Shown: piece after piece, positions 1 to 12,060 of the stretch | Position numbering within the stretch: position 1 is the first letter of the stretch | Layout: every line of letters begins with the position of its first letter | NCBI RefSeq assembly: GCF_026745355.1 | Contig: NC_079208.1 | Span: 55,007,276-55,071,275, forward strand | Length of the DNA stretch: 64,000 bases | Direction of reading: 5' to 3' | Origin: Beta vulgaris subsp. vulgaris | Taxonomy: Eukaryota; Streptophyta; Magnoliopsida; Caryophyllales; Amaranthaceae | Position numbers and translations under genes: made by a program | The notes under the pieces: generated by a model | What the model was told of the DNA's origin: nothing | Seen by the model: the letters and a program-made list of their open reading frames with translations, nothing else | The model's database searches: none

Positions 1-444
1 AAAATCTCTATCCTTTAAGAAATACAGTGGAATCTCTCATTCAATACAATTTGCAAATTTCAGTTGCTGTGAAAAGAAAACTGATAATCTACTGACTGAT
101 CTATTAGATTTTCTAAGCTTCAACAGAATTTTACTTCATTGATTTGATTCTTACTTATGGAAACTGATTTCTACTCTTCCAAATTGTTCTTTTTTCTGAT
201 TATAACTAGGTTTTCTTGAAATTGATTTTCTAAATTAATGAGAATAACTGAAAGTTACAGGAACTATAATACTTGAATAATGGTAGTAATAGTGTATGAT
301 AGGACTTTCAAAAGTATGTTTATCTAGAATTGTTTGATGAATTTAGGATTGAGATAATACTATGATCATCAAAGAATATTTAGATAAAATCATATTGATT
401 TATATAAGTAACTTTGATTATAATCTCATTTTTGTAATAGAGAT
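1..444. promoter_or_regulatory. 5' flank of R3HCC1L-like gene
   Basis: No coding sequence is seen. A TATA-like string (TTTATATAAG) lies near 399-408, only about 40 nt before the ATG. TTTTTGTAATAG at about 432-443 ends like a splice acceptor just before the start codon, so the 5' leader may be split and the true promoter may lie further upstream or outside the window. This is inference from motifs only. Confidence 0.3.
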
Positions 445-3400
445 ATGGAGAGCGTAGCAGAGAGGAATTGGAGTGAGGAAGTGGAAGACCTAGTAGAATC
501 TGGAGACATAGACGCTGCAATATCTCTTCTTGAATCCCTAATTTTAAAGTTCGAGACCTTAAATTCATCAGATTCACAACCTCAATTAGCTTCTGCACTC
601 CTTGAATTGGCCAAACTTTACTCTTCCAAAGGCCTTTCTCTTAAATCTGATGATGCTCGATCTTGCGCTTCCGCCATCAACCTTCGCTCCCTTTCTTCTC
701 CTTCCTATTCCTTTGGGTCAGTTTTTTCCTTCATGTTATATTTGTTCACCGTTCCTTTTATTTTCAGGTTGAATCCTTAGAAGCCGAATTGAAATTAATT
801 TCATTTTAGTTTTAATTCAGTGAAACTTCCTCGGAAGAAGAACAATCAAGGGTTTCTACTAACAATAATTTGCCTGGGTGTAGTTCAGCCAGAAATGAGT
901 CCACAAATGATGGTACATTACTTTTTTTGTCGATAAATTTTTATGTCATCATACCTCCGGCAAAAATGACTGATTTGTTGAAGTTGTTTGCTCTAATCGC
1001 AGGGGAGTGTGACTTAGATACAAAATCTTCCACTGAGAATGTAGCTCCTCAGGAGTCTTCAGATGATGGTATGATTTCTTCTCATTATGCAATTATCTAA
1101 TGCAGTAATATAGGTGCTTTCATGATCTTCAGAGTATGGAATGATACTCTCTTGATACGAATTATTAGTTGTTATAGCAAAATCTTAACACATCTTAATT
1201 GTTTGGTTAGATTTAGTAATCATTGCTTTCTGTTGTCATGCCTAATCTAGCTACTAATTACATTGCAAATTGTGACTTTCAAAACAAAGTTAGACATTCT
1301 TCACAAGAGTCTGAGGTGTGGCCGCTTTTGCTACCCAGAGTAGTATTTCTAGCTTACCAAATGTAGTTAGAGCAGCTCAACCAGAGTTTGACCTTGCAGT
1401 GAAACTAACTCCTCCGCTCTCTTTTGTACATTGTCTGCCAACATTGTTGTAACTTGTAAATCGCGTCTTCCATATCCAAGCAATGGACAATCAGAATGAA
1501 GGAAGCACATTTCCAGCTATACTCACAGTGAAATAACAGATGAGATGGGTTTCGGGATGCTGGCTGCAGAGGAGGCAGATGTCCTCATCTCTGACCCCAT
1601 AATTTATTAGCTTGTCCTAAGTTCCCACTTGCTAAGCGTAACCAAGCAGCAAATAATATGTTTTGGCAAGTTCCTTTATTCTAAAACCATCGTGACCAAT
1701 TGACTTTCTTAACATGACACCTTGGCCAAGAATAAGCAGAGGAGACAGTGTACTTGCCGGTAGGATGGTGCTGCCATATCTCATTAACCAAACCAGTTCT
1801 GATATCTGATCATATTAATTCACAATTTTACGTGCGCACCCAACTACAGTGTTTAGCTGGCAGGATCCTCAGTTATAGTCATGAATTTATAAATGATGGA
1901 ACCATTTCACCCATAGATTGGCAGCCTACACAGCAATATTCCAAGTGTGTTTGCCAAGAAAAGCATAATTCAAGTGATAAGAGATTCTCAACCCCATATC
2001 CCCAATTGATTTAGGCTTACAAACATCTTACCAAGCAACTAAAGGACTTTTTGAGAGCACAGCCTTACCCTCCCATAAGAAAGCCCTGCTTAAGTAATTT
2101 AGTTTTTCCGAAGTAACCCTAAAAAAAATGGTTTCTTCAGAGCAGTATGTGGAAAAAATATAAATGCTTGCTTAATAGGATTGAAGGCTCATGATAACAC
2201 CATCCACTAATTCCAGCCATTGACTATAAGGGAGATGTCTTGTCTTCCAGATATTAATTCCTTTAAACATTTTGTCCTCAAACAAGTCATAATCACTAAC
2301 ATCAAGCCATTTAGAAGACAAAGGAATGCCTAAATTTCTGAAAGGTAGCGACCAATATTAAAACTAGAGAAAGAATTTTTGCTGCACAGTGTGGCTAATA
2401 TTATCAAAATACATGGCTGTTTTAGTACTCTTGTCATGCTGACCGGATGGTTCAGAAATTTTAGCAGACCTTTGCAACAGAAAAATGAATGTCTTCTTTA
2501 CAGAACATAATCAGGTCGTCTGCAAAGCATAAGTGACTAAGCCAATGGCCCATTGCTTTTGCAAGTAGGACAAAAAGGAAATCTGGGATGAGTACATATC
2601 TTATTCAAAGATTTACTCATCAGGTATAGAGAGAAGGAGGATCTCCCGGTCTTGACACTTTTGCCTGTGGAAAGCAACCAAGAAGCTCACCATTAAGGAA
2701 AATAGAGGACTTTGTAGAAGGCAAACAAGTCATTATGTAGGAAGTATAGCAACTAGGAAAGCTCAAAGCACGTAATTTTTCTTGTAAGAAGGCCTAACTA
2801 TATAAATCATAAGCCTTACGAAGATAAACTTTAAAAGTAGGGAAAACTCTTTCTATGATAACACATTAGTGGTCTAAAATTTATTGGCTTATCATGATGT
2901 TGTCCACGATATGTAAGGCACTTTGATTTGGAGAAGTAAGGCCATCAAGAATTTCATGCAGCCTAGAACACAGCAACTTAGAACTAACCTTATATAGCAC
3001 AGAATAGCAGGCAATTGGGTAAAATTCATGACAGTCTGGGAATGGTCGAGCTTTGAAATTTTGGTGAAAGAGGTGGTTATTAGCTGACCTAGAAGCCAGT
3101 GAAGAATAAAGGTCTGCACGAGTAATATGCTAGGTGTCTGCAGAGAGTGAAAGCTCATCATTGTGATTGGGATCTTTCCTCACCAAGTCAACATTCACAG
3201 GGGTTCTATGATCAGCATCTGTACCAAACATTTGTCGATAATACCTGACAAAGTATGATTTTCAATTGGAGTGCCACTGGCATCGCTTATGGGGAAAACT
3301 TGGTTTCTTTTTTTAAGCCACACAAGCATGAAAGAAAGTAGTGTCATGACTTTGGCCTAACGCTATTTCTAGACTTTGCTAGAAATCCTATATTTGGCAG

Positions 3401-6306
3401 CTACTGGTTTTCCTCTTGAGCTAGTAACTCATTTCTAGGATCACCGTGTGATAGTTGTTGAGAGTTAATCAGAGCGTTCTAAGTAGAGTTAGCATTCTTT
3501 TCATGCTTAGTTTCTGAAGTCATTTCAACAGTTTAAGGTCAGGTTGAAGCCTTTCTGATTTTATTAACAACCTGATCCGTTGGATGTTAAGCTTCTTTCT
3601 TGCACTTTCTAAGCTCCAATTCCTCCAAATCACCCACATTATTCTCTGGCTATAGATGCTCTACCTCTGATGAGGCTTTACTTCATTCATCAAACTCAAT
3701 CTGCGCACACCTCCAATTTCATCAGCATTCTTGAAATGTTTCCCATTTTTAGGCCGAGGCAGGATTGAAGTAGTCGATTTTGTAGATTGTTGTATGGAAG
3801 TTTTAGCTTTAGGGTTATTTTTTTGTTGTTGTTGGAGATCGCTTTGAATTTCTTGCCATCGCAACAGCTAGGAGCTGAAATATCCAGAGCGTCTTTATTT
3901 TTAACTTTCTTTCACCCATCTAAAATTTAGATTAATGCAATTTGATGTTTGAATAAATATTTTTGTTGCTTTTGTTGACTCAAATTTTTTTGATTAATAT
4001 TAGTAACATTTAATGACTTAATTCTTCATTTTGTCCCTTTCCTTGTCAAACTCATTATTTCATAATCTAATGAGCTTTTTTCCAACATCATCAATCTAAT
4101 ATCTGATTCTCATGTACTGCCTAACTGTGACAAATATATATAATATATAATAATTACACTATTCATGTTCAATCTAAAGATATCTTTGCATTTGTAGTAG
4201 TTTGATGGAAAGTCATGTTTTTGTATATGGTAAAAACAATTTCGCTAATGGTGCTGTCAATTGTCATGGGTTTTTAGACTGGGAAGCTATAGCGGATCGT
4301 GCACCGGATGAGTTGATCTCTCCTCAACGCTTGCCAGAGGTGTCAAAGCTTTCTTTGTATGACACAGAAGTGAAGAAGGTCCCGAACAGGCGTGGGAGAG
4401 GAACCTTTACGTACAAGAAACAAGGATTGTATAGTGATGAAAAAATAACTTACTCTATTGCCTCCGATGCATCAGACGAAATTGTTCATGATAAATCTGA
4501 GAAAATTTCTGAAGCAAGAAATTGTGAGTGAGACATATTTGTGGACTTTTATGCTTGTTGTAGATTTGCAGATAAAATATCATTCATGTCCTAATTTTTG
4601 ATATAGATCTAAACATCTAATGTTACGTGTTTAATGATTTATCTCGAAAGAAAATATTCAAATATGCACATGGTCAATCCGTCTTGTCAAACAATATATA
4701 TTAGGCATATATACTCTTTTTCGGTTGAACGAAGAGCTAATTATATCATTGCAATTTTCTTGTCGTGCATGTGGGTACTCGACCACATTGAATGTTAATT
4801 TAGAAATAATTGCTTAATGTTTGTTACTTTCTGTCATCAGTATATGGTACACATCATGTCCTCGTCTTGGATGGATTTCTCCCGAGTATTACAACAACAG
4901 ATTTGGAGAGACTTTTTGAAGATTTCAGAGACCATGGATTTGCTATTCGTTGGGTTGATGATACACTTGCACTGGCTGTATTTCGAACCCCATCAATTGG
5001 TATGTGTGGCTTGTCTGGCATGATATTGACTTGTAAGAGCTATTGATACATCTCTTGGGACGCATGGGGAGGTTCAGGTCGGGTTGTCGGGTCAAATTTT
5101 CCGAGCCATACCCACAATGTCCCAAGATAATGTTCGCATTTTGGGTCCTTCAAACCCTTGCAACTTTTTTTTTTTTATAATATTGATGAGCTTTGCAACA
5201 GATCCTTCATAAGCTAATTATAGTTAAAAACCAGACATCACATAGGCACACATGAAAATGATGTAAAAGATTTAGGGTAATTTGATAATATTGCTATTTC
5301 ATTTTTCTCAGAGTTGCGAGGTAGAGGTGGTAGCTAATTGGAGTACCACCTCGAATTCCAGAACATTGTCCACGGTTCGAATCCTCACTCCGACAATATG
5401 TTGGGCATTTACTCTGGCTGTTTAGCCTTGTACCCAGTTGGTGGGCAGTTGGTGTGTCCAGCAGGCTAGTAGGGGTTGGTTTTCGGACCAATTATCTTTC
5501 CCAATCAAAAAAAAAAAAAAAAAATTCTCAGAGTTGCAGTGATTAATTTCTCAATTCTGTCATTGTTACAGACTTGTAATGCCCATATGTTCATTTTAGT
5601 TCTGTTGGTTGGGTAAAATTATTTTTATGACTTATGATGATGTAATTTTTGTTTATATCTTAAATTCACGTCTAATTTACTTTCTTAATGGCCCTAAAAT
5701 GCAGCTCTCGAGGCGTGTAATAGTGTTAATGTTTCTTTTAAAGTTCGTGTGCTGGAGGAAGTTGATCCCGTAATGAGATCCATTTCAGTAAAAGGTATAT
5801 ATCTTATGTCTGCCTTTTACTTCTGGATGTCTAATTTTACAAGTGTTCACATTTTGCCTGTAGCAATACCATTATCAAGCAGTGAGCTAGTGTAATTTTA
5901 CATTTGTTTAGTTCACCAAGATTTTACTATTTAATTTTAGCTGTTGGTTCTATCATATTTGTAACATAAAAACACGGTGATAGAGGATTGGGAATCACAG
6001 CGGATGTTTTTCCTCGTATTGATGTTATATTGAACAGAAAGAGTGGGGCTGGAGCTGGGGGTGGGGGGAATGATATAGTATGTTGAACTGAAAATATTCA
6101 TTGTAATGTTAGACTTGGAACCACCTCGGCAAAGACCAAAGACATCAGCTCGAACTGCTCAGAGGCTCATCGCTCAGGAATTGGGAGTGAAGTTGCCATC
6201 AACTTTTGGGTCTAGGGAGCTAAGGAAGCAGGAAGATACTAGAAGGAATCGCATTGTTACGAGGCAAATTTTGAGGGATGATGCTTGGGGGCCTGATGAT
6301 AAGTAA
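445..6306 (+). CDS. R3HCC1L: R3HCC1L-type coiled-coil domain protein (spliced)
   Basis: Exons with GT/AG borders and continuous phase: 445-716, 821-912, 1003-1068, about 4198-4523, 4841-4999, 5705-5794, 6113-6306 (TAA at 6304). Exon 1 encodes an acidic N-terminus (MESVAERNWSEEVEDLVESG). Exon 5 holds the diagnostic block HHVLVLDGF...GFAIRWVDDTLALAVF, which matches the C-terminal RNA-recognition-like domain of animal R3HCC1/R3HCC1L proteins. Exon 7 is basic (RPKTSARTAQRLIAQELGVK) and ends WGPDDK. No R3H motif is visible, as in other plant members as I recall them. A nucleic-acid-binding role is family-level inference. Exon 3 ends in phase 1, but every acceptor I see for exon 4 needs phase 2, so a small exon was missed or the join is defective. 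Intron 3 (about 3.1 kb) holds a LINE relic and intron 5 holds a SINE. Confidence 0.8.
1290..3870 (-). mobile_element. Decayed LINE (L1-like) relic, antisense in intron 3
   Basis: Read on the minus strand, the order is that of a plant L1-type ORF2. A basic N-terminal region (about 3860-3660) is followed by reverse transcriptase pieces (about 3160-2290) including KISKLDHSQTV, CCVLGCMKFLMAL and the catalytic FADDLIMF at about 2526-2503. A zinc-finger/RVT segment, DICLLCSQHPETHLICYF, lies at about 1590-1540. The frame breaks repeatedly and stops are frequent, so it is inactive. End points are approximate, because neither a poly(A) tail nor target duplications could be placed. It lies antisense to the host gene. 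Part of it recurs in the downstream duplicate at about 9955-10230. Confidence 0.75.
5318..5524 (+). mobile_element. tRNA-derived SINE with perfect target-site duplications
   Basis: Flanked by 13-bp direct repeats TTCTCAGAGTTGC at 5305-5317 and 5525-5537. The element carries an A-box-like segment near 5329-5343 (GGTAGCTAATTGGAG), a perfect pol III B box GGTTCGAATCC at 5374-5384, and an A-tail of about 18 nt (from about 5507 to 5524). These are the hallmarks of a tRNA-derived SINE. It sits in intron 5 of the R3HCC1L-like gene, in the sense orientation, and does not touch the splice sites. The perfect duplications suggest a fairly recent insertion. Confidence 0.88.
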
Positions 6307-7613
6307 ATTAGCACAATTTGAACAAGTACTTCGGTACGTTGTGTTATGTATCTCAATGAATTTTATTCCCCTGTTATTATTGTTGTAGTTATGACATTCA
6401 TCTTTAAGTTTAAAGGTGGACAATGTGTGCTTGCTCTTAGAGCTTGACCCGCATGATGTTACTAAAAAGAACGTGGCTAGCCGATGAGCCTTTCTGTAAG
6501 GAGATGACGACTATTATGAGTCTATGACTTACGACTTCTGAGATTGGCTTGTATAATATTGCTATATAGCCTCAGATTTTTGTTCTAAGACATGGTAGAT
6601 TTGTGAAAGAAATGGAGAGTGTATTGTACATTAGTAGTGTTAAACAAAACTATAGACATATTTCTCCTTTCCCAAATATATAAATTAAAATACCAAAAAA
6701 ATATAATATTTTCTATTTTCACGCTAGTAATTAGCGAAATTGAATTTGCTTGCATGCATTTGAGTTCATGTACAGATGGTAGAATCCAATACCACGTGGT
6801 TGACTTTGAATTTTAGGTGGATGGGCAAAGTGTGAGCCGTCAAGAATATTGCCTTCTAATCTTCTAGACGACATTGTCAAAGATAGAGAATTCACCAGCA
6901 TTATTATGCTTTAAGCTATGGTGAGGTAGAGATATTGATTTTGGAGCAATGTCTTTACGAGGTTATGTAAGTTTTCAATCATCAAATTGTCCATTGTGCT
7001 TATCTCATGTTTCAGATTAATCTACATTTGGAGTTTGGAGTAGTGTCATTTACTAGGACCTCAAGAAGTTGATCACGGAAGCCGCAAGTAAATTGAGAAC
7101 TATGGAACTATCGTGTTCTAGATTCTATAACGATTGTGGTCATAGCTGCCATAGTAGACACTAAAGGTGTATCATATACACCTAAAAAAACAAATATGAG
7201 CTTGAATTAAATTCAATTAAGTCTGAATATAAGTTCCAATAAGTTTATATAAGGTTCATTTTACCTTTACATAATAGTACGAACTAGCTTTTTATGTACT
7301 AGAACTTGATTCTAGATGAATAATAAAAAGCTGGTATGACATTGCATAAATTCTCATCAACAAATCAATCTTTAGTAGAAAACAAAAATAAAAATACAAA
7401 GTCTCCAAACTCTTACAAAGAGAAATAAAATCTAACATATAGGTGAATATAATTCAATATATGGGTGATAGAACTCTCCATTGGAGAGGAAAAGGAAATT
7501 TAGTATGGGGAGAGAGGACATATAAGAGAAAAAAGGAAAGAGGAGGTGGCATATATATTTGTACTTCTACTCACATATATGGGTTATATTAAGTTTAAAA
7601 ACTTTAAATCGAA
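6307..7613. other. 3' flank of R3HCC1L-like gene, source of a duplicated block
   Basis: No gene is seen. The stretch from about 6690 to 7140 recurs, diverged, at about 10590-10790 and 11815-12000. Shared strings include TTTGCATGCATTTGAGT, AATATTGCCTTCTA, and a GTTGATCACRGAAGCCGCAAG core. This shows that the flank was duplicated together with the gene. 7150-7613 is AT-rich with nothing recognisable. Confidence 0.6.
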
Positions 7614-7994
7614 TCTATACAAATATATTAAAAGGCGTGCGTGATAATATATACACGTCACATGACACCTCTGTTACTCCACTAGAACTGTACAATGTGT
7701 ACATAAGTCAAGTCGATTAACAAAAATAAAATTAGCTTGCAACAAAATTTGAACCCGTAACCTCTTGTTATTATACATGACACAATTACCATCTCAACCA
7801 ACTTTTCAGCATGCTTTAAGTGTCCACATTATTATATTTGTACGGTTTGAATGTTGGGTTTTGCTTAATATATTTTAATGAAAATGGAAAAATGTTGGGT
7901 TTTGCTTGATATATTTTAATGGAAATGGAAAAAAAATGCATATCAAATTCGAAAAATAATACCAATCCATGCAATGCTCGGACTGAAATATTAG
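7614..7994 (+). mobile_element. Small non-autonomous Helitron (probable)
   Basis: Starts TCTATACAAATATATT directly after an A and ends ...CGGACTGAAATATTAG directly before a T, the A/T target pattern of Helitrons. A degenerate GC hairpin (CCATGCAATGCTCGG, 7967-7981) lies about 10 nt inside the 3' end. The same 5' end recurs at 47759 and 58871. The interior holds an antisense tRNA-like segment (TTTGAACCCGTAACC, about 7748-7762). No helicase is encoded. Confidence 0.5.
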
Positions 7995-8070
7995 TTTAGT
8001 ATTCTAAATAAAGTTCAATTTAGGAGGTTGCTAGTGCTCTTCCTGCCTATCTAATGACAACCATTTAAGA

Positions 8071-9670
8071 TTTTTTTTTGACATCTGGAAATCGTACATT
8101 AATTAAAAGAAGTACAGCTTAATGCTAATACAATCCAAACTAAAACAAAAACAAATAAATAAACTTAAAGGAGCTTTAAGAGCTCGTACACTCCACCTAA
8201 TACAGAAGTAAATAACAACGAAATAAAAACGCGTATAAAGGGGCGCGTCGCTGGTCAGTGCTGATGATGGTGGATGTAAACCTCGGTTGGCTGATGGGAG
8301 AGGCTGATGAAGCGATTGACAAGCACGATTTGGACAACGAACAACCAACGACGAGTGTTGAGTCTCGCCGTACGAGCAATTCCAATGATCGGTCATCACT
8401 TGGGATTCTGAGCTCATGACCATGTAAAGAGTCACAGTCCAATGTGACTCACTACTCTCGATTGAGAGTATGTCAGGTTTCTCTTTGATGAATGATAAAT
8501 GCTGATGAGTGGGCCTGCTGTAAACCACCAGATTGAACTGGGTTGCCGCCTGCAGATTTGAAGTTTTTAAGGCAAAGACCATGAAGATCCATGCTAAGCT
8601 AAAAGGAGAGCCAAACAAGTTGAACCCTCGAATATACCTCCGGTTTTCAAAACCGGCAAATAAATTAAACGTCCCAACCATGAAAGCCTAACATCATCTC
8701 GTCCTTGCTCATGAACATCGTGAGGCACCTTGTCCCTCAGCACATATACCAAAAAACCGACATACTCAAATGTGACTACTTTGAACCACCAATCTTGAAC
8801 CAAAGGACTAATACGTTTCGATGACCACAACCAACCACCGGAAATAACTTTAGCAACTCGAAAACGAAGCACTCCGTTTACTCGGAGATTTAAACCACTA
8901 TTTAAGAAATTACCTGACTGGACTATTCGGAAAATCCAACAACTGGGGGGGAAGGGAAGGAAAGCCCAACACTAACAGGGGGAAAGGGGAGTCCGACACT
9001 AACTGGGGGGGAGGGGGAGGGAAAGCGCAAAACAACTATAAACCTAACTACTGGAAGGGTCAAACAAGACATGAGGACGAGTAACGGGGACGGAAACCTT
9101 CAGCACAAACAAACCGGCAACGACCACCCTAGGAACACTAGCACCCTAGGAATACCCGACAAGCAGCACCACAAACCTAACAAACCTAAAGAACAAAACC
9201 AAATAGACCCAGACAGGGGAAGAAGGGAAACTAATCGACAAAGTTACTGTACCAGTCACAGGGGAGAGGGGGAAGACTCGACACAAGGGAGGGGGAAGAA
9301 CACGACTCAAGAGCGCGAACTGATCGACGACAGACAGACAAGGGAGGAAGGGAGGAAAACGACGATGGACGGACAAGGGAGGAAAACTACGACTAGAAGA
9401 CGACGAAATGCATGGGAGTTGGAAGGAAAACGGCGACGAAGAACAGGGGAGGGGGAGGGAAACCCGCGACGAGGGGGAGGGAAACGCAAAAAGAGGAACG
9501 ATGTTTACACTATTGACTAAATCAGGGGATACGAACTACAAAGAGAGGCTCGCCGGCGACCGGTGGAACTACGCCAGCCACCGCCGAGCCTTTAAAGGCA
9601 ACACCCGAAAGATTTAGTTAGGGTTGATGTTTTTAGGGTTTGGGGAGGAGTTTTAGAGAGAGGCTGGAGG
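8071..9670 (-). mobile_element. Poly(A) retroelement of unnamed family, copy 1
   Basis: Minus-strand element. Its A-tail appears as nine T at 8071-8079, and its 5' end carries a GC-rich block (ACCGGTCGCCGGCGAGCC, about 9563-9546) after AACCCTAA-like sequence. The middle (about 8940-9500) is a strand-biased run of GGGGGAGGG blocks, pyrimidine-rich on the coding sense. A second diverged copy lies at 51370-52983 with the same order of parts. TTTAAGA at 8064-8070 and 9671-9677 is a possible target duplication. I see no reverse transcriptase, so it is probably non-autonomous. Several reading frames of 60-190 codons exist but look like nobody's protein. Confidence 0.5.
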
Positions 9671-10811
9671 TTTAAGAGAGAGTAATAAGAGTAATTTTAC
9701 AGTGATCACTATACTATCTCAAATATAAGAATTGTGACAAGCGAGATAGCTTATTAGATGGTCAATTTTGGTTCTTGTGTACGAATAAGGAGATTTTTGT
9801 GGTGTATCTTAGTAGATGCATTTAATCAAAAAGTGTAATTTTGTTAGTTTTTAGAAAATTTATTTTGACAGAGTGAATAATGAATTATCTAAGTAAGGTG
9901 TTAGTGATTTTGTTTTAACGTCAGTAAAAACATATGGAAGATAGCGAGTAGTTGCCCACAATCAAAACTAGAGAAATGCACAAAAATTGTTGCACATTTG
10001 GGCTAATATCATCAAAATTTTAATAGCAAAATGAAGATTGAATGTCTTCTTTACCAATGCCCCTTTCTAAATTCAAATAGGCAATTCGTAAAAGTATGAG
10101 TGAATAAGATTATGCCTTTTCGTTCAATGAAAAGCAACACTGGTGAAAGTACTACCTTATTCAATGTTCTACTCATCATCTAGAGAGAGGAATTTTTTAA
10201 TATTCAAAGTTCTATTCATCATGTAAAGAGAGAGACATATATTTTAAAGTTGAGGGTAACTTGATAAGCCCGAGAAAATTTTCCGAATTAAAAAATTGTG
10301 AGTGAAACATATATGTAGAACGTCTTAATTTATGCTTGTAAATATAAAATATACAATAACATATATCATATATGTAGAATATTTTAACTTATGCTTGTGA
10401 ATTAGATAAGTAATCATTCATTTTCTATTATTTTATTTATATCTAATGTTTCATGTTTGATGAAAAATCTTGAAAATTGAAATTGTTCATTGTCGTTAAA
10501 CAATACAAAAGAAGTTGTTGTGTCAAACACTCAAACTATACTTTTTTTTCCGCTTACTCCAAAACAAACAAAAGAAAACTCCGAACTATACATTATGGTG
10601 TTTTCTATTTTCACGCAAGTATAGAATTTGCTTTGCATGCATTTGAGTCCATGAAAAAGATGGTGAAATCCAATATCACATGGCTGACTTTGAATTTTGA
10701 GTCGATGGGAGAAGTGTGATCCATGTAAGAATATTGCCTTCTAGATGACGTTGTCAAAGATAGACGATTAACTACAGTGTACCTTTGAACTCGTAATTTA
10801 TATAAACCTGA

Positions 10812-11173
10812 GAGCACCTCCAATGGCAAAAAAAACCCTCCCCATATGGACTCTCTCTCCTCAAATGGGGCTCCCCATGAGTGGGGTTGGTTCCCCATTT
10901 AATGAGGATGCTCAAGTTTTAGGGGAGGTGCCCAAATGAAGAAAAGGTGGTGGGTATATAATAAATAGATAAAATATTGGTGGAGTATGGGAAAGTAGGA
11001 GAGAGAAAAGGTGGTGGGTATAGGAAATAAGAGAGAGAATAAAGGGGAGGTAGATGAGTGGAGGTATGTGTTTCAAATTTGAGTAAGGTAAAATGGGGAG
11101 GTAGTGGAAAATGAGGTGGACAAATAAGGTGAGGAGAGAGAAAAAATGGGGTGCCCCATGAATGGAGGTGCTC
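10812..11173. mobile_element. PIF/Harbinger-like MITE
   Basis: Inverted termini GAGCACCTCC / GGAGGTGCTC with a 3-bp direct repeat TGA at 10809-10811 and 11174-11176. Subterminal GGGGTGCCCCATGA-type blocks are mirrored inside both ends. 362 bp, with no coding. The 3-bp target duplication and MITE size fit the Tourist/PIF-Harbinger group. It lies inside the broken R3HCC1L duplicate. Confidence 0.65.
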
Positions 11174-11358
11174 TGATGATGACACATTAAACTTTGGAGC
11201 CATTATGTGAAATTGGGAATGCACTTAATCATATAGTTGTTTTTTTTGGTCGGTAATTTGACAGTTAGGACTTTGAAATATTATGTATCTATAAAAAGTT
11301 AGCCAAGATATGGTATGCAAATATTTTTGGATCGGATACAAAAGTTTGATAGGAGATA

Positions 11359-11617
11359 CTACCTCCGTTTCTTTTTAATTGTTACACTTTGACATTTTAC
11401 ACTATTCACAAATTGCACTTTGACCCTCGTTTGTGATTTATACGTGAATAAAAACATAGTCATGTGGGATCTTGTTAGATTCGTATTAGTATGTAATTTA
11501 TTAATATGTAGTTTTTTTATTTTTTACAAATACAAAATTAGAGATATAAAGGCTCAAAGTAGTGCATCGGCATGCGTGAAAAGTGTAAGTGTAACAATTA
11601 AAAAGAAACGGAGGTAG
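11359..11617. mobile_element. Stowaway-like MITE, 259 bp
   Basis: Near-perfect inverted ends of about 30 bp: CTACCTCCGTTTCTTTTTAA at 11359 and its complement finishing ...CGGAGGTAG at 11617. TA dinucleotides flank both sides (11357-11358, 11618-11619). The CTCCRT-type terminus and TA target identify a Tc1/mariner (Stowaway) MITE. No coding. Confidence 0.85.
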
Positions 11618-12060
11618 TATCTACCAATTCTGTTTACAAAATATATGATTGTAAATGGGAATTAATATTAATATTTTAAGAACATATTGAATCGCATTAT
11701 GCTTCAAACTATAGTGAGGTTATGAGGTATGATAAGCAATATAGTTGCACTTACCAAAGAAAATTAAATCACTATGTGAGGCAGTGTAACAGTGTTGATG
11801 TGAAAGATGTCCATACGAGGTTGTGAGAGTTGAAGTTTCAACTTTCAACCATCAAATAGTCCATTGTGGTTAAATCCTCATGTTTGAGATCATTCTCTAC
11901 TCTTGGAATGGTCTAAAAAAGTGTGTTGTTCAAAGTTGATCACAGAAGCCGCAAGTAAACATTGAGAATAATGTAAAAAATGTGTTCTACTTCTATATTA
12001 TATACCAACTATGGTCCTAGTACATTAGTATTTAGTACCCATAGTTCCGATTTCCGAATG

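Larger units (their letters stand above)
9950..12060 (+). pseudogene. Broken duplicate of the R3HCC1L locus
   Basis: Pieces appear in the same order as in the 2.3-7.1 kb region. 9955-10230 matches the intron-3 LINE relic. 10262-10302 matches the 3' end of exon 4 with its GTGAGT donor (compare 4490-4530). 10380-10500 matches the following intron. Sequence matching the gene's 3' flank starts at about 10590. Exons 5-7 are absent, so it cannot encode the protein. Two MITEs (10812-11173, 11359-11617) later inserted into it. I infer a direct duplication of the locus followed by large deletions. Confidence 0.6.

Noticed and set aside
8103..8681. 192-codon minus-strand frame
   Set aside because: It lies within the poly(A) element, has no motif and is not preserved as a frame in the copy at 51370-52983.
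9071..9520. 149-codon plus-strand frame with many charged residues
   Set aside because: Antisense of the purine/pyrimidine-biased middle of the poly(A) element.
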